Below, one piece after another: positions 16,360-24,239 of a stretch of 43,505 nt of DNA. Below the pieces are notes generated by a model. The model ran no database searches and was not told the DNA's origin. It saw nothing but the letters and a program-made list of their open reading frames with translations. Every line of letters begins with the position of its first letter. Position 1 is the first letter of the stretch. The position numbers and the translations under genes are program-made. The DNA is from an uncultured Oscillospiraceae bacterium (GTDB lineage Bacteria; Bacillota; Clostridia; Oscillospirales; Oscillospiraceae). The stretch lies in assembly GCA_934569045.1 (NCBI GenBank), contig CAKTJX010000021.1:1-43505 (forward strand). The letters are read 5' to 3'.

Positions 16360-17109
16360 TCAGAACCACAGGTACTCCATAAACATCCGCACCTGTTTCT
16401 CCCAGTCCGCTTCACAGTGGCGGCCGCCCTCCTGGCAGTAGAGGGTTGCCATGGCGCCCTGCTTCCAGAAGGCCTCCGCGATTTCCCGGTTGGCGATGGC
16501 GGCGGGAGAGTACCTGCCCACTTTTTTGCTCTCCTCCGTGCCCCAGCTCAAATATACCCGGGTGTCCGGGTTCACCTGGCCGATGGCGGAGAGCAGCTGC
16601 CTGCGGCACAGGCGGATGGCGCTGCTGAGGCAGGCGGCTTTGGAAAAGGTATCGTTGTAAGCCGCGGCGGCGTAAATCGCCATGAGCCCGCCCATGCTGG
16701 AGCCCGCGATGCCCGTGGCCTCCCGGAAGGCGTAGGTCCTGTAGTGGCTGTCCACCCAGGGCTTGACCTCCCCCACAATCCAGTCCATGGTCTGCTTTCC
16801 CATGCCGTGGATGTCTCCCAGGGAGCCGCCGTGGACATCATAGGGGCAGTATTCATCCAGCCGTTCCCGGCCCTCGTGGCCGCACTCCATGCCCACCACA
16901 ATCATCTTCTTGCTCCACTGATCCAGGAACCGCTCCAGGCCCCAGCACTTGCCGTAGGTGGCATCGGAGTCACGGAACAGGTTGTGCCCGTCAAAGAAAT
17001 ACATGACGGGGTAACGCTCCTGGGAGCCGTCGTAGTCATTGGGCAGGTAGATGTGCAGGGTGCGGTTCTGATTCTTGGGCGAATAGTTAAAGGGCTGCTT
17101 CACCAGCAT
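16360..17109 (-). CDS. Alpha/beta-hydrolase esterase (esterase D / CE1-like)
   Basis: This 249-residue protein has no signal peptide. Features are RTLHIYLPNDYDG, VMYFFDGHNLF with an oxyanion-type loop, the nucleophile elbow GSSMG (Ser138), and the catalytic His231 in GGRHCEADW. It belongs to the putative esterase group that includes esterase D, enterochelin esterase and carbohydrate esterase family 1. It probably removes ester groups from an imported sugar or siderophore in the cytoplasm; the substrate is unknown. It starts 11 bases after the DUF1846 gene ends and should be in the same transcript. Confidence 0.83.
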   Translation of the reverse strand: MLVKQPFNYSPKNQNRTLHIYLPNDYDGSQERYPVMYFFDGHNLFRDSDATYGKCWGLERFLDQWSKKMIVVGMECGHEGRERLDEYCPYDVHGGSLGDIHGMGKQTMDWIVGEVKPWVDSHYRTYAFREATGIAGSSMGGLMAIYAAAAYNDTFSKAACLSSAIRLCRRQLLSAIGQVNPDTRVYLSWGTEESKKVGRYSPAAIANREIAEAFWKQGAMATLYCQEGGRHCEADWEKQVRMFMEYLWF

Positions 17110-17120
17110 GCCGCCTCACC

Positions 17121-18587
17121 TCACGCTTCGTATTTGGGTTCGCAGGTCAGATTCACGCCCAGGCGGCGCAGCATATTCACATCCACGCTGGACAGCAGCA
17201 CGCTGGAGTGCATCTCGCAGCCCCGGAGCTTGTTCAGCTGCTCCATGGCCATCTCCGCGGTGGGGTTCGTTGCGGCGGAAATGGACAGGGCGATGAGGGT
17301 CTCGTCCGTATGGAGCCTGGGGTTTCGGTTGCCCAGATGGTCCACCTTCAGGTGCTGGATAGGGTCCAACACCGCCGGGGCGATCAGGTGCAGTTCGTCA
17401 GGGATGCCCGCCAGGGTCTTCAGGGCATTCAACAGCATGGCCGAGGCCGCGCCCAGCAAGGCGGATGTCCGGCCCGTGACAATCCGTCCGTCCGGCAGCT
17501 CCAGGGCGGCGGCAGGGGCGCCGGTCTCCTGGGCCCGCCGCAGCGCCGGGGCGATGACCAGCCGTTCCTCCGGCTTGACCCCAGCCTTCTTCATGAGCAT
17601 TTCCAGCTTGAAGACCACATCGTCTGCCACCTTGCCCTTTTTCTGATCCTCCAGGGCGGTGTAATAGCGGCGGATGATTTCCTGCCGGGAGGCGAAGCAG
17701 GCGGCCGCATCGTCCACAATGCAGTTGCCAACCATGTTTACGCCCATGTCCGTGGGAGACTTGTAGGGACAGTGGCCCAGAATCTTCTCAAAGATGGCCA
17801 CCAGCACCGGGAAGGCCTCCACGTCCCGGTTGTAGTTCACGGTGGTGGTGCCGTAGGCCTCCAGGTGGAAGGGGTCGATCATGTTTACATCGTTCAGGTC
17901 CGCCGTGGCGGCCTCGTAGGCCAGGTTCACGGGGTGGTTCAGGGGCACATTCCAGATGGGGAAGGTCTCAAACTTGGCATACCCCGCGGTGATGCCCCGC
18001 TCATGCTCATGGTACAGCTGGCTCAGGCAGGTGGCCAGCTTGCCGCTGCCGGGGCCGGGGGCCGTCACCACCACCAGGGAGCGGGTGGTCTCGATGTAGT
18101 CGTTCTTGCCGAAGCCATCGGCGCTGACCACAAAGGAGGTATTGGAGGGGTAGCCCTCAATGGCGTAGTGGTGGTAGACCTTCACGCCCATGCCCTCCAG
18201 CCGTGCCTGGAAGGCCTTGGCCGCCGTGTTGTCGTGATACCGGGTCAGCACCACGCTGGACACATAGAGCCCGAAATTCCGGAAAATATTGATCAGGCGG
18301 ATCACATCCAGGTCATAGGTAATGCCCAGATCCCCCCGCATCTTGTTTTTCTCAATGTCGCCGGTGTTGATGGCAATGACCATCTCCACCTGGTCCTTCA
18401 GCTGCAAAAGCATCCGCAGCTTGCTGTCCGGCTGGAAGCCGGGAAGCACCCGGGACGCGTGGTTGTCATCATACAGCTTGCCGCCAAACTCCAGATACAG
18501 CTTGCCGCCAAACTGGGCAATCCGCTCCTTGATGTGCTCCGACTGCATCTGTAGGTATTTTTCATTGTCAAACGCCTTGGAAACCAT
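17121..18587 (-). CDS. DUF1846 family protein
   Basis: This 488-residue protein matches the DUF1846 family by length and by signature segments: KLYLEFGGKLYDDNHASRVLP near residue 30, MRGDLGITYDLDVIRLI, VVVTAPGPGSGKLATCLSQ (about residue 175, a P-loop-like turn) and GVNMVGNCIVDD. Structures of the family exist but no function is established to my knowledge. ATG at 18587 has only a weak ribosome site (AGAGGCGG). It heads a two-gene unit with the esterase. Confidence 0.88.
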   Translation of the reverse strand: MVSKAFDNEKYLQMQSEHIKERIAQFGGKLYLEFGGKLYDDNHASRVLPGFQPDSKLRMLLQLKDQVEMVIAINTGDIEKNKMRGDLGITYDLDVIRLINIFRNFGLYVSSVVLTRYHDNTAAKAFQARLEGMGVKVYHHYAIEGYPSNTSFVVSADGFGKNDYIETTRSLVVVTAPGPGSGKLATCLSQLYHEHERGITAGYAKFETFPIWNVPLNHPVNLAYEAATADLNDVNMIDPFHLEAYGTTTVNYNRDVEAFPVLVAIFEKILGHCPYKSPTDMGVNMVGNCIVDDAAACFASRQEIIRRYYTALEDQKKGKVADDVVFKLEMLMKKAGVKPEERLVIAPALRRAQETGAPAAALELPDGRIVTGRTSALLGAASAMLLNALKTLAGIPDELHLIAPAVLDPIQHLKVDHLGNRNPRLHTDETLIALSISAATNPTAEMAMEQLNKLRGCEMHSSVLLSSVDVNMLRRLGVNLTCEPKYEA

Positions 18588-18624
18588 GATAGCCGCCTCT
18601 TTCTACGCAAATTCGATCTGGCTT

Positions 18625-18653
18625 ATTATACCGAATTTAGAGGAGAAACGCAA
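18625..18653 (-). promoter_or_regulatory. Promoter of the DUF1846-esterase operon
   Basis: On the minus strand TTGCGT (complement of 18648-18653) and TATAAT (complement of 18625-18630) have a 17-base spacer, about 40 bases before the start codon. Confidence 0.7.
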
Positions 18654-18694
18654 TACGGGCGGGATGGAAATTTTGGGGAAGCCTTTGTTGAGAA

Positions 18695-18724
18695 AACGCA
18701 GAGGCCAGTCTCCCGGCCTCTGCG
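18695..18724 (-). terminator. Terminator of the EF-G-like gene
   Basis: A perfect 11-bp stem ACGCAGAGGCC/GGCCTCTGCGT lies 9 bases after the gene end and, read on the minus strand, is followed by TTTTCTC. Confidence 0.82.
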
Positions 18725-18733
18725 TCTATGCTC

Positions 18734-20794
18734 TTATTCCGCCTTCGCGTCCGCGATGATCTTGGCCTGGTTGGCCTTGGGGACTTCCTCGTAGCGCTCG
18801 AAGTTCAGCTCGAAGGAGCCTCTGGCCTGGGTCATGGCCCGCAGGTCGATGGCGTAGCTGCTCATTTCGGCCATGGGAACCTCGGCCTCCACGATGGTGT
18901 TGCCCTTGCCGTCCGGGTTCATGCCCATGACGCGGCCACGGCGCTTGTTCAGGTCGCCGATGACGTCGCCCATGTAGCTGTCGGGGATGGTGACCTTCAG
19001 AGAGCCGATAGGCTCCAGCAGGGTTGCCCCGGCGTTGGGCATGGCCTCCTTGAAGGCCAGGATAGCGGCCATCTTAAAGGCCATTTCGTTGGAGTCCACG
19101 GGGTGGTAGGAGCCGTCATACAGCACGGCCTTCAGGTTCACCATGGGATAGCCCGCCAGGGGGCCCTTCTGAACCGCTTCCTGGATGCCCTTTTCCACGG
19201 CGGGGTAGAAGTTCTTGGGCACGGAGCCGCCGAAGACCTCCTCCGCGAAGATCATGCCGTCCTGCTCCTCCTGGGGCTCAAAGCGAATCCACACGTCACC
19301 GAACTGGCCGGAGCCGCCGGTCTGCTTCTTGTGGCGGCCGTGGGCCTGGACGGTCTTTTTGATCTTCTCCCGGTAGGCCACCTTGGGAGTGGACAGCACG
19401 GCATCCACGCCGAAGCGGGTCTTCAGCTTGGAAACCAGCACATCCAGCTGCTGGTCGCCGGTGCCGGAGACGATGAGCTGCTTGGTCTCGGGGTTATTGT
19501 AGACGGTGAAGGAGGGATCTTCCTCGTTCAGCCGGTTCAGGCCGGTGCCAACCTTTTCCTCCTGCCCACGGGTCTTGGGCGCAATGGCCATGGAGTAGCA
19601 GGGCTTGGGATAGGGAATCTGCTTCAGGGAGACGATCTTTCTGGGATCGCACAGGGTATCGCCGGTTTTCACCCGATCCATCTTGCCGATGGCGCCGATG
19701 TCGCCGCAGGCCAGAGCCTTGACCTCGGTATTCTTCTTGCCGCACATGACGTACATCCGGCCCAGCTTCTCGGTGTCGCCGGTGCGGGCGTTCACCAGGG
19801 TGGTGTCCGGGGTGATCTCGCCGGAGAGGACCTTGATGAAGGAATACTTGCCGAACTGGTCGGAAACGGTCTTCCACACGAAGGCCGCGGGCACGCCGCC
19901 GGGAGAAACCACGAACTCCTCCACCTTGCCGTCGGCGGTGGTGGCCTTATGATAGTTGCCCTCTACGGGATTGGGCAGCAGATCCACAATGTGATCCATC
20001 AGCATCAGGCTGCCCAGGCAGGTCACGCCGGAGCCGCAGAACACAGGAAACAGGCTCAGCTCCTTCACGCCCTGGTGCAGGCCTGTGATCATTTCCCGGT
20101 AAGTAAAGCTGTCGCCCTCAAAGAAGCGGTCCATCAGTGCCTCGTCCGTCTCGGCCACAGCCTCCTTCAGCGCGTCATTGAACTCCGTGACAACGGACTC
20201 CTTGTTCTCCGGCACCTCAATTTCCACACGCTTCAGGTTCTGCATCTCATAGGCCCGCTTGTTCAGCACATCGATGATGCCGGTGACTCTGTGGCCGCCG
20301 TCCCAGATGGGCACGATGACCGGGGCGATCTTGTTGCCGTAGCGCTCCCGCAGGGCATTGAAGGTGGCGTTGTAGTCGGAGTGGTCCTCGTCCACCTTGG
20401 AGATGTAGATAAAGCGGGGCATATTCCGCTCCTCGCAGTAGGCCCAGGCTTTTTCAAAGCCCACGGTAATGCCGTCCTTGGCGGACAGCACCAGAATGGC
20501 CGCGTCAGAGGCCCGCAGGGCTTCCATGACAGCGCCGGAGAAGTCAAAGCCGCCCGGGGTATCCAGGATGTTGATTTTGGTATTGTGGTACTCCACGGGA
20601 ATCACGGAGGTGGAAATAGAAATATTACGGCGAATCTCCTCGGGATCGTAGTCGCTGACGGTATTTCCGTCGGCGTTCTTGCCCATACGGTCGATGGCGC
20701 CGGTCATATACAGGAGGCTCTCTGCCAGAGCGGATTTTCCGCTGCCGCTATGGCCCAACAGGCAGATATTACGGATGGCATTGACAGTGTACAT
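18734..20794 (-). CDS. Elongation factor G-like GTPase (EF-G2 type)
   Basis: This 686-residue protein has EF-G architecture: an N-terminal GTPase domain, a domain-2 barrel, and domains III-V ending in a ring-like C-terminal domain with GRVMGMNPDGKGN. It is a paralogue, not the housekeeping factor. G1 is GHSGSGKS (residues 14-21) instead of AHIDAGKTT. G3 is DTPGGFDF, with Gly82 where EF-G has the catalytic His of DTPGHVDF. G4 is SKVD (132-135) instead of NKxD. The family is widespread in Firmicutes and Actinobacteria; its role (stress or ribosome maintenance) is uncertain. A strong promoter, a leader of about 75 bases with a hairpin, and GAAAGGAG precede the ATG. Confidence 0.88.
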   Translation of the reverse strand: MYTVNAIRNICLLGHSGSGKSALAESLLYMTGAIDRMGKNADGNTVSDYDPEEIRRNISISTSVIPVEYHNTKINILDTPGGFDFSGAVMEALRASDAAILVLSAKDGITVGFEKAWAYCEERNMPRFIYISKVDEDHSDYNATFNALRERYGNKIAPVIVPIWDGGHRVTGIIDVLNKRAYEMQNLKRVEIEVPENKESVVTEFNDALKEAVAETDEALMDRFFEGDSFTYREMITGLHQGVKELSLFPVFCGSGVTCLGSLMLMDHIVDLLPNPVEGNYHKATTADGKVEEFVVSPGGVPAAFVWKTVSDQFGKYSFIKVLSGEITPDTTLVNARTGDTEKLGRMYVMCGKKNTEVKALACGDIGAIGKMDRVKTGDTLCDPRKIVSLKQIPYPKPCYSMAIAPKTRGQEEKVGTGLNRLNEEDPSFTVYNNPETKQLIVSGTGDQQLDVLVSKLKTRFGVDAVLSTPKVAYREKIKKTVQAHGRHKKQTGGSGQFGDVWIRFEPQEEQDGMIFAEEVFGGSVPKNFYPAVEKGIQEAVQKGPLAGYPMVNLKAVLYDGSYHPVDSNEMAFKMAAILAFKEAMPNAGATLLEPIGSLKVTIPDSYMGDVIGDLNKRRGRVMGMNPDGKGNTIVEAEVPMAEMSSYAIDLRAMTQARGSFELNFERYEEVPKANQAKIIADAKAE

Positions 20795-20815
20795 AGTCTA
20801 AGTTAACTCCTTTCG

Positions 20816-20833
20816 GGAGAGCACCGGCTCTCC
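20816..20833 (-). other. Leader hairpin before the EF-G-like gene
   Basis: GGAGAGC pairs with GCTCTCC around a four-base loop just upstream of the ribosome site. It may influence translation of the GTPase. Confidence 0.5.
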
Positions 20834-20874
20834 AGAGGTAAATTGAGGGTGCGGTCGAACACCCGAACAGTGAC

Positions 20875-20903
20875 ATTATACACGAAACCGGTGCTAATTT
20901 CAA
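20875..20903 (-). promoter_or_regulatory. Promoter of the EF-G-like gene
   Basis: On the minus strand TTGAAA (complement of 20898-20903) and TATAAT (complement of 20875-20880) are 17 bases apart. The leader is about 75 bases. Confidence 0.75.
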
Positions 20904-21260
20904 TTCTTTTTTCGTCAAAATGCAAAATATGTCGTTTCTGTTAAGGACAGATGATTTTTACAGCAAAACACACAAAGCACATCCTCGATTTTTGGTTGAT
21001 TTACCCCTTGCCAAAAGGCGAAGGCGTGCGATTGTGGAAAAGACTGTGGAAATTTTGTGAATCGCTGTGGAGAAACGGCCCTCCAAGGCCTGCTCCGGCC
21101 CGGCGGCTTTTTTCTTTTTCTTTTGCTGTTTGTATTCCTGTTCTTTTTTCGATTGCTATTATTTTTCCTTTTTCTCTTTGTATTCCTATTGGATGCCAAA
21201 AAATGCGTTTGCATGCGTTTGCATGCGTTCGCATACGTTCGCATGCGTGCGCATTCCGCT
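20904..21260 (-). pseudogene. Low-complexity region, possibly the displaced 3' part of the DUF6291 gene
   Basis: On the minus strand this stretch is A-rich and in one frame encodes Asn/Arg/Lys-rich sequence (NRNTKRKRKNNSNRKKNRN), preceded by decapeptide-like repeats (MQTHANAC...). From memory such sequence often follows the N-terminal domain in phage-type replisome proteins. Here the frames are broken by stops, and the DUF6291 gene upstream ends before it. I infer a decayed extension; it may instead simply be non-coding. Confidence 0.35.
21201..21250. repeat. Five tandem 10-bp repeats
   Basis: The units AAATGCGTTT, GCATGCGTTT, GCATGCGTTC, GCATACGTTC and GCATGCGTGC run in register. Since 10 is not a multiple of 3, the reading frame shifts at every unit. 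GCATGC palindromes occur throughout. Confidence 0.85.
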
Positions 21261-21650
21261 TCAGCCCTGGTAGCCAAGTCTTCTTCGAGCGGCCTCCCGG
21301 ACTTCCATCACCTGCTGCTCCTCCGACGACAGTTCCCGTACTTCGGATTCGCCCTGGTTCTTAGGTTTCTCCGGTTCTTCCTCCAAAACCGGCTTCTCCT
21401 GTTCCTTATCCCAGCGTTTTCGGGCGCTCAGCCGGTTGCTGTCACACTTCCGCTCATACCGCTGCCGGTCCCGGTCATGCTGGGCACGGAGCTGGGAGAA
21501 GAGAATGGCCGTGCCGCTTTTCAGATGCTCCGGCAGCGCCCCCGTGCGGTTGTATTCAAACAGCGCCTTCAGCAGCCGCCCCGCCTCCGTATCCGACAGC
21601 ATATTCACCGCCTCGGCGGAGTCGTAGTGTAAGATAAAATAAGTTCGCAT
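21261..21650 (-). CDS. DUF6291-like protein (phage-type replication accessory domain)
   Basis: This 129-residue protein begins MRTYFILHYDSAEAVNMLSD followed by EAGRLLKALFEYNRTG, the pattern of DUF6291 proteins often encoded in prophage or plasmid replication regions. The second half is charged (EKPVLEEEPEKPKNQ) and probably disordered, ending in a short helix. It is isolated here: no integrase, terminase or repressor is nearby. The downstream low-complexity DNA suggests it was once longer. The ribosome site (AAGGGGG) is weak. Confidence 0.6.
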   Translation of the reverse strand: MRTYFILHYDSAEAVNMLSDTEAGRLLKALFEYNRTGALPEHLKSGTAILFSQLRAQHDRDRQRYERKCDSNRLSARKRWDKEQEKPVLEEEPEKPKNQGESEVRELSSEEQQVMEVREAARRRLGYQG

Positions 21651-21835
21651 GGTTGTCCCCCTTCGTTTTTTGCGGTTTACTTTATTGTACTCGTTAAGAA
21701 ACGATTTGTCAACTTACGAGGGCGCGTGGAACGCATCACCGAAAGAAAAAACCCCTGCCATTCCCGTGGAGGAAGGCAGGGGGGAGTGCGCGGAACGGAC
21801 GAGGAGGAAAACAAGGGGAATTCGTGCAAGCCAAC

Positions 21836-21894
21836 TGGCTTCCCCTGGGGGAAGGTAGGGGGATTTCCACCGGGGGTATACGTTCAACCGGGCT
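21836..21894. repeat. GTATAC-armed repeat, half copy
   Basis: Contains GGGGGAAGGTAGGGGG and the arm GGGGGTATACGTTCAACCGG, matching the right half of the copy at 373-462. It is followed directly by a GTCAACTGTCAATTGTCAAT repeat. Confidence 0.7.
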
Positions 21895-21896
21895 GA

Positions 21897-21922
21897 ATTG
21901 TCAACTGTCAATTGTCAATTTT
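21897..21922. repeat. AATTGACAATTGACAGTTGACA repeat at the end of the ydcF-like gene
   Basis: Written in the gene direction, the stop codon of the ydcF-like gene is the TGA inside AAATTGACAATTGACAGTTG. The same happens at 22951-22976 and 37343-37372. Confidence 0.85.
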
Positions 21923-22568
21923 TTACCAGCTGTCCCGTATACCCCATCTCCACCAGCGCGCGGAACGCATCCCAAACCTTTTCCGGAATCTCCTGGGGAA
22001 TCTGGTAGCCCTTTTTGGCGTACAGGTCCATCCGCTGGAAGTCGCCGGCCAGCATTTCGATGGTGGCCCGGCGGGAGCGGCCCCGGCGGGCGTTTGACTC
22101 CAGGTATTCTTCCATGGTCTGCTGGTAGGATGTGACGGAAAAAGGCATCTGGGGCCAGTAGTTTTTCCAGGCGGCGTAGATCCGCCGCTCCATATAGGGC
22201 TTGTGCACCCCCAGAATGGAGTGGATATCCAGCCCCCGCTCCCGGAGCAGGTTCCGGGTAAAGGCGATGTTCTCCGCCGTGTTGGTGGATTTGCACTCTA
22301 GCAGCAGCGCCTCCTCCGGCACCCCGGCATCCCGGGCAATGGCCCCAAACCGGGCCGCCTCGCTCTGCGTCCACATCTGCGCCGTATTCCGGCCCAGCCC
22401 GCCGGTAAAGAGCACCCAGGGGGCGAACCCCTCCCGGTACAGCTGGGCGCAGCACAGGGGGATATCCTCATTGTAGCACCCAAAGCCAACAATGCAGTCG
22501 GCCTTTTCTACTTTTTGATTCAGCACCAGATAATCCCAGAGCACCTGGGCACAGGAAATCGCATCCAT
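21915..22568 (-). CDS. YdcF-like protein (DUF218 family)
   Basis: This 217-residue soluble protein of the ElyC/SanA/YdcF family shows the Rossmann-like segments KADCIVGFGCYNEDIP, PWVLFTGGLGRNTA (the conserved TGG), ECKSTNTAENI (conserved S-T-N-T-x-EN) and KPYMERRIYA. The YdcF branch is cytoplasmic and has been linked to binding S-adenosylmethionine, but its function is unclear. It ends in Lys-Asn followed by a TGA that belongs to an intergenic repeat, so its extreme C-terminus may have been replaced. Confidence 0.8.
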   Translation of the reverse strand: MDAISCAQVLWDYLVLNQKVEKADCIVGFGCYNEDIPLCCAQLYREGFAPWVLFTGGLGRNTAQMWTQSEAARFGAIARDAGVPEEALLLECKSTNTAENIAFTRNLLRERGLDIHSILGVHKPYMERRIYAAWKNYWPQMPFSVTSYQQTMEEYLESNARRGRSRRATIEMLAGDFQRMDLYAKKGYQIPQEIPEKVWDAFRALVEMGYTGQLVKN

Positions 22569-22969
22569 AGGGTTTGTCCTTTCTCGGTTGTGGGGTTATC
22601 ATAGCAGAAGCAGAGGGAAAAGGCAAGGAAAGAAAAAGGGGCTGTTGCAAAATAGTAAACCCGTAGGGGCGGCTATTAGCCGCCCGCCGACTTTCGGGAC
22701 AGAGCGCATCCATCAAATGCGCAATTCCGTCAGATCGCGGGCGGCTGGTAGCCGCCCCTACAAAAATGCTTATTTTGCAACAGCCCCGGCAGGGCGAAGC
22801 CCTGACTGATGAGGGCGGTCCCCCATCGCTTTTCATGGTATAGCTGCCACCGGCAGCTATGATTATTTTGATTCGCTGCGCGACGCACCGCCCAAGGGGA
22901 AGGTAGGGGGCTTCCCACCGGGGTTATACGTCCAACCGGGCAAAATTGACAATTGTCAACTGTCAATTG
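22569..22969. other. Repeat-rich intergenic region before the ydcF-like gene
   Basis: No gene is seen. In order it holds the 150-bp palindromic element (22638-22787), a GC-rich repeat (22787-22822), the GTATAC half repeat (22890-22941) and the GACAATT repeat that provides the stop codon of the GH18 gene. Confidence 0.7.
22638..22787. repeat. Palindromic intergenic element, copy 6 (150-bp subtype)
   Basis: Ends GGGGCTGTTGCAAAATA and TATTTTGCAACAGCCCC form perfect 17-bp inverted repeats around a 99-bp core (22663-22761). The whole element is nearly identical, in inverted orientation, to 30613-30762; by eye I find one difference in 150 bases. Confidence 0.92.
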
Positions 22970-23878
22970 TCAATTCTTCATCGCGTCTCCCAGCACCTTC
23001 AGCAGGCTCTTGTCTTTCTCGTCCGCGTCACAGCCGATTTCCCAGAACATGATTCCGGCCAGACCCCGGTTTTTGGCCAGGGCTACCTTTCTGCCCAGGG
23101 TTTCCCGGCCGTTGTAGATCACGGTGCCGTGGGGCATGACCACCTCGTCCTTTTCCAGGGCATCCGGGTCGGCGGCCAGCAGGTCGCGGAAGGCACCGGG
23201 GAAGGGGCGGCCGTAGAAGGGCAGGCCCAGGGTCAGCTTCTCCGGGGGGAAGTGGCGGGTGTCCAGCCAGTAGTTCAGGCAGTTCTCCGCGAAGGCATAG
23301 GAGGAGTGCACCGGGCCGTCGCAGTCGTAGGTCATCAGATTGATCCGGTCCAGGAGCGCCACCGCCGGGGTGCCGATGGCCTCCGCCGCATCGGTGATGG
23401 GCTCGTTTTTGCTGTCCAGCCCCGCCAGGATCGCCGCCGTCAGCAGCTTTTCTCCCACTGGCAGCTGGGCCCGGAGCCGGCGCAGGAAGTCCTCGTATTG
23501 GGCCTTGCTGCCGCTGCTGACCCGGGGGTACTCCCAGTCCACATCCACGCCGTCAAAGTCGTAGGCCCGGGCCATGGCCACGATTTCGTCCGCCAAAAGC
23601 TGCCGCTTTTCCGGGGTATCCGTGGCCTGGCAGAAGGTAGCCTCCAGGGGGATTTCCTCATAGCTCCAGCCCCCCAGGGACAGGCAGATCTTCCGCCCCC
23701 AGGCGTGGGCCGCCTCCACCGCCGCCCGGGCCAGAGGCGCGTTCTCCAGGGGCCGCACATGGCCCTCCGGCGTGGGGATGGCAAAGGCAAAGTTTACGGA
23801 GGTGACAATGCTGAAATCCAGCTTCGGCAGCCCGGAGTCAGCAAACAGATAGGCAACGCATTCCATGGAATTGTTCAT
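22970..23878 (-). CDS. Glycoside hydrolase family 18 enzyme, intracellular
   Basis: This 302-residue single-domain GH18 protein carries the catalytic signature D109-x-x-D112-x-D114-x-E116 (FDGVDVDWEYP), where Glu116 is the acid. Strand motifs SVNFAFAI, ICLSLGGWS, INLMTYD and a C-terminal GIMFWEIGCD complete the TIM barrel. There is no signal peptide, so it probably acts on imported chitooligosaccharides or N-glycan-derived GlcNAc linkages in the cytoplasm. AAGGAG precedes the ATG. The stop codon is supplied by the AATTGACAATTG repeat. Non-catalytic GH18 relatives exist, but the catalytic residues are intact. Confidence 0.88.
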   Translation of the reverse strand: MNNSMECVAYLFADSGLPKLDFSIVTSVNFAFAIPTPEGHVRPLENAPLARAAVEAAHAWGRKICLSLGGWSYEEIPLEATFCQATDTPEKRQLLADEIVAMARAYDFDGVDVDWEYPRVSSGSKAQYEDFLRRLRAQLPVGEKLLTAAILAGLDSKNEPITDAAEAIGTPAVALLDRINLMTYDCDGPVHSSYAFAENCLNYWLDTRHFPPEKLTLGLPFYGRPFPGAFRDLLAADPDALEKDEVVMPHGTVIYNGRETLGRKVALAKNRGLAGIMFWEIGCDADEKDKSLLKVLGDAMKN

Positions 23879-23927
23879 AGTGGATTCTCCTTGTTGTTAG
23901 TGATATTAGATTGTGCGTGTGGGAAGT

Positions 23928-24018
23928 AAATTGACAATTGACAATTGATAATTGACAATTGTGGTGTCCCTTCGGGACAAAATTAAAATCATTTTCCATT
24001 ATTCCCGCAGGAAATACC
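23928..24018. repeat. GACAATT units plus GTGGTGTCCCTTCGGGAC element
   Basis: AATTGACAATTGACAATTG is followed by GTGGTGTCCCTTCGGGAC, an AT-rich middle and CCCGCAGGAAATACC. The copy at 37343-37438 has the same parts with better preserved inverted ends. Confidence 0.7.
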
Positions 24019-24027
24019 TTCATTGTC

Positions 24028-24222
24028 AATGCAAATCAATCGTTAAAATGTTCATGGTTCCACAGAAATTCCGGAAACTTTGAAACTTTTGAGCCTCGTA
24101 GGGGCGGCTACCAGCCGCCCGGAAGGTATTGAAAGTGGGCGGTGAAGCTCGAACGCGCAAGCCCAGTCGTCTCCGGGCGGCTGGTAGCCGCCCCTACGGG
24201 CCTTCAACTTTTGATTCGCATC
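24028..24222. repeat. Palindromic intergenic element, copy 7 (full length, about 195 bp)
   Basis: Ends AATGCAAATCAA (24028) and TTGATTCGCATC (24211-24222), 100-bp core 24098-24197. The bases GTC occur directly outside both ends. Confidence 0.88.
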
Positions 24223-24239
24223 GTCAATTCAATCTACGG

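Larger units (their letters stand above)
23879..24239. other. Repeat-rich intergenic region between the GH18 and MATE genes
   Basis: No gene is seen. It contains GACAATT tandem units (23928-23962), a GTGGTGTCCCTTCGGGAC element related to one after mscS (about 23961-24018), and a full-length palindromic element (24028-24222). Confidence 0.65.

Noticed and set aside
18728..20806. 692-codon plus-strand ORF opposite the EF-G-like gene
   Set aside because: It is antisense to a clear EF-G-like protein; its composition (His/Leu/Gly-rich) is the usual mirror of third-position GC bias.
20915..21277. 120-codon Arg/Lys/Asn-rich minus-strand ORF as a real gene
   Set aside because: It overlaps tandem repeats and A-rich DNA, ends in promoter-like sequence of the EF-G-like gene and has no ribosome site; it is better read as decayed or non-coding.
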